Positions 8,809 through 16,072 of a DNA stretch of 64,000 nucleotides are shown here, one piece after another (the first letter of the stretch is position 1; each line of letters begins with the position of its first letter). The DNA comes from Cloacibacillus porcorum (GTDB lineage: Bacteria > Synergistota > Synergistia > Synergistales > Synergistaceae). The notes beneath the pieces were generated by a model. The model did no database searches. It was not told the DNA's origin and saw only the letters and a program-made list of their open reading frames with translations. A program made the position numbers and the translations under genes. Where the stretch lies: positions 2,320,219 to 2,384,218 of the forward strand of contig NZ_CP016757.1 in the NCBI RefSeq assembly GCF_001701045.1, written 5' to 3'.

Positions 8809-10058
8809 AGGTATGCGAACGCCTTTGTAGTGCGTACCTTGCCGTCCAGGATGGCATAACCCATGTAAGTAGTCGTACGCTTTGTCATGTGGCTGTCCTG
8901 CATCAAGCTGATATCTTCCTGTACATTCATAAGATAGCCCTGACCGACGTTGCCCAACAGCATCGCATCTGCCGGTATGGCATCTTCTTCGTAGACCACA
9001 TGACCAAAGAGACGCCCGACACCGCCAGAGATGACATCTGCGATAAAATACGGGCGACCGGCGGTATCCTTGATATTTGCGAGGACATTCCAAATAAAAT
9101 CATTCTTCGCGTAGATTACCGCTCCGGCGGAGTACCCGCTTCTGATTTTTGACATCAGGGATGTCATTTTCGCATAAGTTACCTCGTCAGTAGAGGGAGT
9201 CCATGTAAGCACCTGCGGCGTGTTCGTCTCTGCGTTGAGCGCCGTAACAATGCCCTGCGGCTGGCTCTTCCAACTATCACTAGCACCCGCGACGCCTTTG
9301 CCCTCAACAACAGCTGCGGCCAGGGCGTTTGCCATTTTCTCAGCCACTAGATTCGCAACATAGGCCAGGAAGGAATCGATGCTCATCTTCTGCAGCTTCC
9401 ATGATATATTCAGCGCCTTTGCAAGCTCGTACCCATCCAGATCAAGCGCTTCTATCGTGAAAGTACCCTCAACGACCTCGGTATCTTCGTCGTAAAACTC
9501 CGCGTTGTCCCCGCTTACTGCCTCAAAGGGATAGCTGAGCTTGCCTTTTACAAAGGTCTTGGGAACGGCGTTAAGAATTGGGTGACGTTCGCCCATCTCT
9601 TTCCAAATAGCGTCAACCAGCGTTTTAGGAATAACGACCGTATGAGTTGCCGCCGTCTGTGTCACATTCTCGATTTCGCCAGGAGCTATTCTTTTGTTTA
9701 TTTTGTCGAAGATTTCAGCCTCTTCTTTTGGCAGCATGAAGCCCATAAGGGTATGAGCGAATGCCTTGCGGTATACTTCATCTTCGTTTTGTGGCTTTAG
9801 CATTGACTCCGCCGGCATCAAATTCTGGGGGGTCAACATATTATCGCGCGAAGTTGTTATATCAACGATTTTGCGCTCTTTTAACGCCGCGAGGTTCGCG
9901 AGTTCGCGCTGCTCGGCGTCATATTCCTCATCGAGAGCCTCTATCTCTGCGCGCTTTGCGGCCGCCGCCTCTACATCTCCGGAAGTGACCGCGTCTGTTG
10001 CTGCGCTCATCAGTTCGTTTCGCTTGTTTTTGTATTCTTCTACAGTCATGGATATCAT
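8793..10058 (-). CDS. Major capsid protein, HK97 fold
   Basis: A 421-residue phage capsid precursor. Residues 1 to about 100 form a charged coiled delta domain (VEEYKNKRNELMSA onward) that acts as internal scaffold and is removed by the protease encoded upstream. The rest carries HK97-type capsid signatures such as IPKTLVDAIWKEM and SWKLQKMSIDSFLAYV. The normal stop lies at 8793, two codons past an A AAA AAA heptamer. The ATG overlaps the protease TGA (ATGA). Confidence 0.92.
   Translation of the reverse strand: MISMTVEEYKNKRNELMSAATDAVTSGDVEAAAAKRAEIEALDEEYDAEQRELANLAALKERKIVDITTSRDNMLTPQNLMPAESMLKPQNEDEVYRKAFAHTLMGFMLPKEEAEIFDKINKRIAPGEIENVTQTAATHTVVIPKTLVDAIWKEMGERHPILNAVPKTFVKGKLSYPFEAVSGDNAEFYDEDTEVVEGTFTIEALDLDGYELAKALNISWKLQKMSIDSFLAYVANLVAEKMANALAAAVVEGKGVAGASDSWKSQPQGIVTALNAETNTPQVLTWTPSTDEVTYAKMTSLMSKIRSGYSAGAVIYAKNDFIWNVLANIKDTAGRPYFIADVISGGVGRLFGHVVYEEDAIPADAMLLGNVGQGYLMNVQEDISLMQDSHMTKRTTTYMGYAILDGKVRTTKAFAYLKKSS
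8802..8808 (-). promoter_or_regulatory. Candidate -1 frameshift site A AAA AAA at the end of the capsid gene
   Basis: In the capsid frame the codons are CTA AAA AAA TCC, so the heptamer A AAA AAA fits the X XXY YYZ rule. A one-base slip enters the frame coding an Ig-like domain. Only two sense codons remain in the zero frame after it. A downstream stimulatory structure was not modelled. Confidence 0.7.
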
Positions 10059-10747
10059 CCCTCTTTCTTTAGATTTAGCAGCTTCAAGCGCTCACGTTCA
10101 AGCGCAAGGGCTGCGATTTTTTTTATCGCTTCCGGGGCCGATTTCGGAAGCTCCTTCGCCGCCATCGCCGCGGGCTCGGCTATTGCCTCGGCGATTTCCA
10201 CGCGGAAATAGCGCGCAGCCTCTTCCGCGGTAAACCACGTTTCTTTGTACATGAGGTCTTTGACCGTCTCGATACTTACGCCGGAAGCCAACGCGCCCTC
10301 ATATACGCTCAACATGCACTCTTCGGCTTTTTCCAGTATTTCCGCGCACTGTTTCATCTCATTTGCGTTGCCGCTGGCGCTCATCGTGGTTCTGTGTATC
10401 ATCAAAAACGTATTGCGCGGCATAATTACACGGTCGCAGCAGAGCGCGATCGCGGAGGCGGACGACGCGGCGAGCCCGTCGATATAACAGGTCTTCTTCC
10501 CGCTGTGTCCCCGAAGCATGTTCACAATAGCCATTGCCGCAACTACGCTGCCGCCGCCGGAATTGATGTGTAGGTTCAAATTCTTGTCAGAGACGCCGGC
10601 AAGAAAATTACGTATCTTTTCCGGGTACTGATCGGCGGCATCCCACGCGCCCCACCACGAGGAGACGATTTCGCCATAAAAATAAAGCGCAGCCTCGCCG
10701 TTTGCGAGATTGCGCACTTGGAGCAGTTTGTTTAGGTTGTCCTTCAT
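10055..10747 (-). CDS. ClpP-like prohead maturation protease
   Basis: A 230-residue serine protease of the ClpP/crotonase fold, encoded between portal and capsid. The nucleophile Ser lies in GLAASSASAI near residue 97, the His in MIHRTTMSA near residue 122, and an oxyanion-type HINSGGGSV loop near residue 65. These are the expected ClpP landmarks. It should cleave the capsid delta domain and itself during head maturation. The C-terminal 50 residues are Ala/Glu/Lys-rich and probably removed. Confidence 0.9.
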   Translation of the reverse strand: MKDNLNKLLQVRNLANGEAALYFYGEIVSSWWGAWDAADQYPEKIRNFLAGVSDKNLNLHINSGGGSVVAAMAIVNMLRGHSGKKTCYIDGLAASSASAIALCCDRVIMPRNTFLMIHRTTMSASGNANEMKQCAEILEKAEECMLSVYEGALASGVSIETVKDLMYKETWFTAEEAARYFRVEIAEAIAEPAAMAAKELPKSAPEAIKKIAALALERERLKLLNLKKEG

Positions 10748-11922
10748 TTTCCTTCACCTCCGCCCGTATTCGTCGTCGGCGCGGTATCAAGCCGTCGGAC
10801 AGCCTGATCTCCGCCATCGATCGGGGCCATGTTCAGCACGCGGCGCCATTCGTTCGGCGTCAACGCCCCGCGGTCCACCATCTGCAGCAGGTTCAGCTTC
10901 GTGGACATGCTTGCGTATTGCAGGCTCATGCTCTCGAAGATGATACGGTTGCCGTAGCCGCGTTCACGCGGGCTGAAAATTTTGCGTGTAAACTCGTTGC
11001 TCATTTGCAGGGCAACTGGCTCTATTACGCTTTCGTAATAGGCGTTCCATTCATCTTCGTTATATGTTGAATCGATGATCTTCTGATTCGTGTTGTAGTA
11101 GCTGTGGATGCGGGTAATCGCCCTGTCCCACTGTACGGCATTCGGCACGTAATCATGAGGCGTGATCTGGATGGCCTCGGCCTTGCTGTCAACGCCGATC
11201 GCGCCGACGCTGCCCTCGGACGAAAGATAGGTTTTTACAAAATTCTCTGTCTCTTTTTTGATGTCTTCCGGACGGAGCACAGAGCCCCATTTGAGCAGCC
11301 ACTTGTTCACAGCGGAGTTTTTTACGGCGTCAACGAGGCTTTTATCGATTGTCGCCGCAACATCCATCACTTCGCGCAGCGCCTCTATGTTGCCATCTCC
11401 AAAAATGTCGTTGCCGTTAAAATCTTCCCGAAGGTGAATTATGTCAGAGTACGGGAATGTCCCCATTTTTCCGCTTTTCAGACAAAAGCGCAGATAGAGC
11501 GTCATGTTTGCATCATAAAGAGCTTCTACGGATAGCGCTTCAATGGGGTATATCTGGTTCGCGTACCCTGCGCCGTCGCGAACGATGAGCGCAAAAGCGT
11601 TGTTGTTAAGCGCGAGCTGCACGGCAAGTTTTTGTTGGAGCATTTGCCCGGTGATCAGAGGGTTGGGCTCTTCAAGGATCATTTTCACATAGCGGTCGGG
11701 GTTGATTTTTAACCCGTCAGGTCCCTCGCGGATCTGTTTCGCACCTAATTTGCCGATAGAGCGCGCAAATGGACGAATGCAGCTGCGGATGACATCGGAT
11801 TTATACATCTGGCCGTTCCAGCCATAGAACCCGTTGCCACGCTCAACGATCAGTTCGTGTTTGATAATGGTCGGGCTGCGAGTTACGTAATTCATCAAAC
11901 GCCTAAATATATTCAAAAACAC
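10744..11922 (-). CDS. Portal protein, HK97 family
   Basis: A 392-residue portal protein. N-terminal YGWNGQMYKSDVIRSCIRPF and the following QMLQQKLAVQLALNNNAFAL are typical of HK97-type portals; the long helix and wing segments follow, with a C-terminal Gly/Thr tail. The dodecamer forms the DNA entry channel and binds the large terminase. It lies 6 nt after the terminase stop and overlaps the protease by 4 nt. Confidence 0.92.
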   Translation of the reverse strand: MFLNIFRRLMNYVTRSPTIIKHELIVERGNGFYGWNGQMYKSDVIRSCIRPFARSIGKLGAKQIREGPDGLKINPDRYVKMILEEPNPLITGQMLQQKLAVQLALNNNAFALIVRDGAGYANQIYPIEALSVEALYDANMTLYLRFCLKSGKMGTFPYSDIIHLREDFNGNDIFGDGNIEALREVMDVAATIDKSLVDAVKNSAVNKWLLKWGSVLRPEDIKKETENFVKTYLSSEGSVGAIGVDSKAEAIQITPHDYVPNAVQWDRAITRIHSYYNTNQKIIDSTYNEDEWNAYYESVIEPVALQMSNEFTRKIFSPRERGYGNRIIFESMSLQYASMSTKLNLLQMVDRGALTPNEWRRVLNMAPIDGGDQAVRRLDTAPTTNTGGGEGK

Positions 11923-11928
11923 CGCCTC

Positions 11929-13593
11929 CTAAATCAGATTCATGTAGTCTTCACGATGGCGCTCAAAGACTACATATGCGTCCAGCAGTGAGGCAAGCCC
12001 GTCTATCCGCCTGCGGCTGCTTGTGCCCTTTACGGGCTGGATGTTGTTGTTTTTGTCGATATCGATCGCTGTGTTGGAGATGCACCATTTCAGAATCGGG
12101 TTGTTGTTGTAGTTGATGATTTTCTTTTCGAGATCCGCCCCAAGTGATTTCATCGGCGAGCTTAGCGTTTTTTTCCCCTGAAATACCGGCTCCGGTACTT
12201 CGGCGCCGAACTCCGACCGCATGTCTGCGACGAAATATTCAGCGCTCCATGCGTCATAGCCGAAGTATGGCATATAAATATCACATTGCTCACGCAGCTC
12301 TAAAAACCATTCTACGACGTGTCTGTAGTGTACGCGATTTCCCGGCGTCGTTCGCAGTAATCCCTGTTCTTTCCATACTCCGTATGGTATTTGGTCCTCC
12401 TGCTCCCGTTTTTCAAGCAAATCTTCCGGCAGCCAATACATCTGTTTGACATAGATGTGCGGATCTTCTGGCACCATGAAGATCAGGGTTCCGCAAGTCA
12501 GGTCTGTTGTGCTCGACAGATCGGCGCCTCCGATGCCGTAGCGCGGCCGCAGCGTGGACAGATCGTAAGTTTCCGTGTTGTTGAGCTGCTCGAAGGTCAA
12601 CCATGCTTCGGATGTAGTTTCGCGGATATTAAAGTCTTTCGTTACCAAGTTCTTTACCAAGAGCGGATTCTTTTTCGCTTTATCTACTTTCTGCGCCAGA
12701 TTTGCGATACGCTTTATTGTGCCAAGGCCGGGGTTCGCCTTTATCCAACAGCGTTCGTCCATCCACTCGGAACGTTTATCCAATTCGTAAATGACCGGTA
12801 AAACGCCCTCGTCATGGTATCCCTTCGGGTCGTTGTATCCGTCGAGGATCAATTTACACTCCTCGTATTTGATGTCAAATATTCCCTCTCGCAACGTTCC
12901 CGCGGTGGATACGATAACCGAAAGCGGCTGCTCACGGGCGCTCATGCCGTCGATCAAAACGTCGTAAAGATTTTTGTCGGCGATCGCGTGCAGCTCGTCG
13001 ATCAATGCGCAATGAAGGTTGAGTCCGTCCAGGGAGTTCGACTCAGAACTCAGCGGCTTAAACACCCCGTCGTTAAAATCGCAATCTATTTCACCGACCA
13101 GGCAGCGGCAGCGCGCCGACAGCTGCGGCGACTTTTTCACCATCCGTTTAGCCTCGCCCCAGATTATTTTTGCCTGTTCGCGCATGGTGGCGGCGCTGAC
13201 AACCTCTGGGCCTTTTTCTCCGTCGGCCAGCAACATGTAAAGCGCAATCGCTGAACCAAGCGTTGACTTGCCATTTTTGCGCGCGACGATCAACACCATC
13301 TCACGGTACTTCCGCGTGCCGTCGATTTTATGAATAAAACCAAAGAGTGCCGACACAAGAGCCCGCTGCCAAAGCTCAAGTTTAAAAGCCCCGCCGCCGG
13401 CCGCGCCTTTAGAGTGTTTGCAATAGCGCTCGATAAAGTTCACGGCGTGCTTAGCACGCCGTTCGTCGTATTCATATTCGCTATTTTTATCTTCAAGGCA
13501 GTCGATCAAATGAGCATAGACTTGCTTTATTTTTTCGCAGGCTACGATTTCACCAGTTAGGACCTGCGTACCATATTCAACGATTGGGTTCAT
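11929..13593 (-). CDS. Terminase large subunit
   Basis: A 554-residue packaging motor. Walker A is ARKNGKST near residues 104 to 111, Walker B with the catalytic Glu is ALIDELHAI near residue 195, and the RNase H-like nuclease begins at GGADLSSTTDL near residue 345. This matches HK97-type large terminases, which cut concatemers at cos or pac and pump DNA into the head. Overlap of 4 nt with the small subunit. Confidence 0.93.
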   Translation of the reverse strand: MNPIVEYGTQVLTGEIVACEKIKQVYAHLIDCLEDKNSEYEYDERRAKHAVNFIERYCKHSKGAAGGGAFKLELWQRALVSALFGFIHKIDGTRKYREMVLIVARKNGKSTLGSAIALYMLLADGEKGPEVVSAATMREQAKIIWGEAKRMVKKSPQLSARCRCLVGEIDCDFNDGVFKPLSSESNSLDGLNLHCALIDELHAIADKNLYDVLIDGMSAREQPLSVIVSTAGTLREGIFDIKYEECKLILDGYNDPKGYHDEGVLPVIYELDKRSEWMDERCWIKANPGLGTIKRIANLAQKVDKAKKNPLLVKNLVTKDFNIRETTSEAWLTFEQLNNTETYDLSTLRPRYGIGGADLSSTTDLTCGTLIFMVPEDPHIYVKQMYWLPEDLLEKREQEDQIPYGVWKEQGLLRTTPGNRVHYRHVVEWFLELREQCDIYMPYFGYDAWSAEYFVADMRSEFGAEVPEPVFQGKKTLSSPMKSLGADLEKKIINYNNNPILKWCISNTAIDIDKNNNIQPVKGTSSRRRIDGLASLLDAYVVFERHREDYMNLI

Positions 13594-13961
13594 ATTTCCC
13601 GCTCCTGAAGGAAATTCTGAAAATCGTCGCCTTCAGGCTTTTCGTCTGGCTCTGCTTTAAGCGTATCGTTCAGCATCTTCATTACATTCTGGTAATTTTT
13701 ATTTACGGCATTGTACTGTCTGGCGATCGGGCGTTCTCGTTCGTAGGGGTCCAGTTTTTCAGATTGCGAGAACATCTCGACAAAGCCGTTTTCGTCAAGG
13801 TCGATCTCCATGTCCTCAAGCGTAATACGCATGTACGCCGCCCGTTTGATTAACCCATCAAGGACGGCGCGGCGTTTCATCGGCAAAGCTTTAAATATTT
13901 TTAACAGCCGCCGGATCTCTTTCTTAATTCGTTCATCTTTTGATATTTCTAGTGTGCTCAT
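13590..13961 (-). CDS. Terminase small subunit (P27-like)
   Basis: A 123-residue, highly charged helical protein directly upstream of the large terminase, the place of the small subunit that recognises the packaging site. The C-terminal acidic tail (EPDEKPEGDDFQNFLQ) is typical of the P27 family. The ATG at 13961 (MSTLEI) was preferred because AAAGGAGA lies just upstream; the open frame extends to 14036 without a good start. Assigned by position and character rather than a diagnostic motif. Confidence 0.65.
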   Translation of the reverse strand: MSTLEISKDERIKKEIRRLLKIFKALPMKRRAVLDGLIKRAAYMRITLEDMEIDLDENGFVEMFSQSEKLDPYERERPIARQYNAVNKNYQNVMKMLNDTLKAEPDEKPEGDDFQNFLQEREI

Positions 13962-14044
13962 GTCATCGTCTCCTTTCAGGGTGGGGTCTATGCGCAACTC
14001 CCGCGTATTTTTCAAAACTACCCTTCGCCGGTCCACCGAAAAAG

Positions 14045-14350
14045 TCAGTGTTTTCGTTTAGGGGGGGGGCTGGCAGCCACCAGCTGCCCCGATGCGTCAA
14101 ACATCACGTCATCGCGCGTTTGTCTTTTTTGAAAATGTTCTTTGTTGTGGCACTCAAGACAAAGGTATTCGAGATTCGCCCAGTTCAACGTGACTTCCGG
14201 ATCGCCTTCGTTGCTGTCATCGATGTGCTGCTTGTGATGCACGATATAGCCCGGCTTGCCGCATCGCTCGCATAACCCGCACACAGATTTGATGTAGCCA
14301 TCCCGGCAGCGTAACCATGCCGCAGACGTGTAGAAGTCTCTTCTCGCCAT
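14045..14350 (-). CDS. Phage HNH endonuclease
   Basis: A 101-residue HNH nuclease. Two CxxC pairs (CGLCERCG and CLECH) bind structural zinc, and the catalytic core is YIVHHKQHIDD, then NLEYLCLECHNKEH. HNH proteins next to the terminase genes are common in HK97-like phages, where they help cut cos sites during packaging. The ATG at 14350 (MARRDF) was chosen over an upstream TTG. A run of nine G residues just before the stop gives the C-terminal Pro-Pro-Pro. Confidence 0.88.
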   Translation of the reverse strand: MARRDFYTSAAWLRCRDGYIKSVCGLCERCGKPGYIVHHKQHIDDSNEGDPEVTLNWANLEYLCLECHNKEHFQKRQTRDDVMFDASGQLVAASPPPKRKH

Positions 14351-14370
14351 TACTTCACCGCCCAACCCAA

Positions 14371-14405
14371 CAAAAAGGCGTCCGCAAGATTTCTCCCGCG
14401 GACGC
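14371..14405 (-). terminator. Rho-independent terminator between early and packaging genes
   Basis: GCGTCCGC and GCGGACGC pair as an 8-bp stem with a 12-nt loop, and on the minus strand the stem is followed by CTTTTTG. It lies between the SEK-repeat gene and the HNH gene and probably separates early from late transcription. Confidence 0.75.
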
Positions 14406-14448
14406 GCTGATTCAATGCTGATATGATATCGCCCGTTTTGAGATAAAT

Positions 14449-15000
14449 CTATGCCATTTTTTCAGACACTTTTTCGGACATTATTTCGGACACTTTTTCG
14501 GACACTTTTTCGGACATCTTATATCGCCGGTATATCTCCCAAGAGATTTCAAGCAATGCCTTCCGACGTTTGCGGTAAAACTGCTTCTCCGTGAGGTGAT
14601 GCTTAAAGGCAAACACTTCGATCGAGGGATAACGAAAGCTGCGCCCAATATAGTTCATGTCGCGAAGTAGCTTCGCATTGTGAGGGAACTCTTCACCATA
14701 AAGGGAGAACACTCGCCGTATCGCGTCAAGTCCGCCAAAGGAAGCAATGGTGTTGACGACACTCTCGCCAGACTCAACTATGATCTGCTGTTGCGGCGCC
14801 CCCTTTCCGCCATCTACAGGGCCGACATCCTCCGCCGGCGCATACTTCGCCAGTACCATCGCCGCCAGCTCTTCCATGTCCGGCATATCTGCATCTCCAA
14901 AAAAGCAAGCTAGTCCCGTAGGACAATAGTCAGCAAACAGATAGAGGACATCTTCTATTTGTGATACTTTTTTAGGGACTATGCTCACTTTCTTAGGCAA
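14449..15000 (-). CDS. Phage protein with C-terminal SEKV repeats, unknown
   Basis: A 183-residue protein I do not recognise. The N-terminus has a short internal repeat (PKKVS occurring twice), the middle (NTIASFGGLDAIRRVFSLYG and HHLTEKQFYRKRRKALLEI) is helical with an HTH-like character, and the last 20 or so residues are tandem copies of SEKV/SEKM encoded by a 12-nt DNA repeat. As the last gene of the early operon, just before the terminator and the packaging genes, it sits where late-transcription regulators of the ArpU type are often found; that role is a guess. Confidence 0.55.
   Translation of the reverse strand: MPKKVSIVPKKVSQIEDVLYLFADYCPTGLACFFGDADMPDMEELAAMVLAKYAPAEDVGPVDGGKGAPQQQIIVESGESVVNTIASFGGLDAIRRVFSLYGEEFPHNAKLLRDMNYIGRSFRYPSIEVFAFKHHLTEKQFYRKRRKALLEISWEIYRRYKMSEKVSEKVSEIMSEKVSEKMA
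14458..14516. repeat. 12-nt tandem repeats inside a coding region
   Basis: Copies of ACTTTTTCGGAC, some diverged, follow each other about five times with one 15-nt unit. They encode the SEKV repeats of the overlapping gene and are short enough to vary by slippage. Confidence 0.75.
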
Positions 15001-15041
15001 TGTTATTCAACTCCTATCTTTATTCTCCTGTTCGAGCTCCA

Positions 15042-15248
15042 CTACCATTCTTTCCACCGTTTACCGCCACATTTGATAAAGTCGGAGGTTGGTTCATATG
15101 CGCTGATAACTATTACAGCGTGGGGGTCTCCGTCAGCGTAGTCGCTACAAATATGGTCGCCTTCACCGATGGGGATAACATTGTCGCAGTTAAAACAGTT
15201 ATGAATTGGCATATTATCCTTATGCCTATTTGCTTTTCTTATCTTCAT
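15042..15248 (-). CDS. Small Cys-containing phage protein
   Basis: A 68-residue protein with a CFNCDN pair near residue 18 and further Cys at about 34 and 60. That spacing suggests a zinc-binding knuckle rather than an enzyme. I do not recognise the family. It is the last of four small Cys-rich genes in a row (15042 to 15815) lying between the primase and the SEK-repeat gene. A GGAATGAAG start context and codon use like its neighbours support it as real. Confidence 0.6.
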   Translation of the reverse strand: MKIRKANRHKDNMPIHNCFNCDNVIPIGEGDHICSDYADGDPHAVIVISAYEPTSDFIKCGGKRWKEW

Positions 15249-15250
15249 TC

Positions 15251-15445
15251 CTATTCCTCCGGCAGACCTCTCATAAAATCTATGAGATCGTTAAATCTCT
15301 GATTTGTCTCTTTTAGGCAGCCGTCACACAGATAGCAGGTGCATTCAAAGGACACATGTTGCTCTGGATATGATTTTTGAACACAAAATAAATTTGACTT
15401 ACATTTACTTACGTGGATTTTTGCTCCACATCTTCGGCACTTCAT
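15251..15445 (-). CDS. Small zinc-ribbon phage protein
   Basis: A 64-residue protein with CRRCG at the start, CKSNLFC in the middle and CTCYLCDGC near the end, enough for two zinc sites. The ATG at 15445 overlaps the stop of the upstream small gene (ATGA). No family recognised. Likely a nucleic-acid or protein-binding early phage factor, by analogy with other phage zinc ribbons. Confidence 0.62.
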   Translation of the reverse strand: MKCRRCGAKIHVSKCKSNLFCVQKSYPEQHVSFECTCYLCDGCLKETNQRFNDLIDFMRGLPEE

Positions 15446-15648
15446 TCCGCTTTCGCCTCCTGTTCGAGCCATGCCTTATGTCCGTCTAGGCATTTCTTCC
15501 CGCCACATTTCCCAGCCGTATAAGCGCATCCGGCGCATTCAAACTCGTCCCACATCCATTTTGCCATTTCATCGAGACTCATGTCTTTGATACGCTCATA
15601 GTTGCTTATTGGCTTAAAGTCCGTAAGTGGTATTAATTCTTCTCTCAT
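15442..15648 (-). CDS. Small Cys-rich phage protein
   Basis: A 68-residue acidic protein. The second half has ECAGCAYTAGKCGGKKC, four Cys in 15 residues, which would bind a metal. The first half is helical (MSLDEMAKWMWDEF). It starts at an ATG overlapping the stop of the previous small gene (ATGA) and ends overlapping the next one, so the three are translationally coupled. Function unknown. Confidence 0.62.
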   Translation of the reverse strand: MREELIPLTDFKPISNYERIKDMSLDEMAKWMWDEFECAGCAYTAGKCGGKKCLDGHKAWLEQEAKAE

Positions 15649-15815
15649 CTGTCCCGTCTCCTTTCATACCTTGTATTCCAGACTTTTATCGCGTGCCCCC
15701 TATCACGGCGCTTTGTGGAGCGCCCGCACTTCGGGCAATATATCTGCGTCCCTCCGATTGTCTCAATCACAGAGATCAAGTCATTATCGCATCGGCAGTT
15801 ACTTATTTCTTCCAT
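15645..15815 (-). CDS. 56-residue zinc-finger phage protein (Lar-like)
   Basis: This short gene starts at the ATG at 15815, with AAAGAGGA upstream, and ends in a TGA that overlaps the next start. The protein has CRC near residue 8, then YCPKCGRS near residue 26, followed by basic residues and KVWNTRY. The CPKCG plus tryptophan-asparagine end is the layout of Lar-type restriction alleviation proteins and related phage zinc fingers. Lar-like function (blunting host type I restriction) is a guess from that resemblance. Confidence 0.6.
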   Translation of the reverse strand: MEEISNCRCDNDLISVIETIGGTQIYCPKCGRSTKRRDRGHAIKVWNTRYERRRDR

Positions 15816-15885
15816 CTGCGTCCTCTTTTATAATAAAAAAATGAACTTCTACGATTTTTTACTCGCTCTTTTCCAGACCAACCAT

Positions 15886-16072
15886 CGGGACGGGACAACG
15901 GGATATCTCTAAAGAGATATATCCCGTTTGTCCCGCTCCCTAAAAAGAATGGCGCGACGGGATTTTTTTCGGGACATCGGGACAATTTTTTTATCCCGCT
16001 TGCTAAAAAACGTTGGTATTACTAAGTTTTTTAGACTACTATTTTTCTTCATTTTTTGTCCCGTCTGTCCCG
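15886..16072. other. Cluster of CGGGACA/TGTCCCG motifs, candidate phage origin
   Basis: Six exact copies of CGGGACA or its complement start at 15891, 15929, 15970, 15978, 16057 and 16066, with three CGGGATA variants at 15899, 15920 and 15992 and two more single-base variants. The two last copies lie in the 3' end of the primase gene. Between the motifs are AT-rich tracts. The arrangement resembles iterons at a replication origin next to the gene of its initiator or primase. The gap from 15816 to 16038 holds no convincing gene. Confidence 0.5.
15891..15935. repeat. Large imperfect palindrome within the motif cluster
   Basis: CGGGACAACGGGATATCTCT pairs with a right arm ending at 15935 apart from small bulges, around a loop of about three bases. 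The arms themselves contain four of the CGGGAC/GATA motifs. It could act as a hairpin origin element or as an attenuator for the early operon. Confidence 0.65.

Noticed and set aside
8539-9093. Independent gene for the Ig-like protein starting at the ATG at 9093
   Set aside because: The first 95 codons are a frame-shifted shadow of the capsid gene and there is no start site near the Ig-like part; frameshifting explains it better.
14458-14516. Possible CRISPR array
   Set aside because: The 12-nt units are directly adjacent without spacers and lie inside a coding frame. No CRISPR array was seen anywhere in the window.
15803-15985. A 60-codon minus-strand open frame in the motif cluster
   Set aside because: It is made of the CGGGACA repeats themselves, has no ribosome binding site and overlaps a supported short gene.
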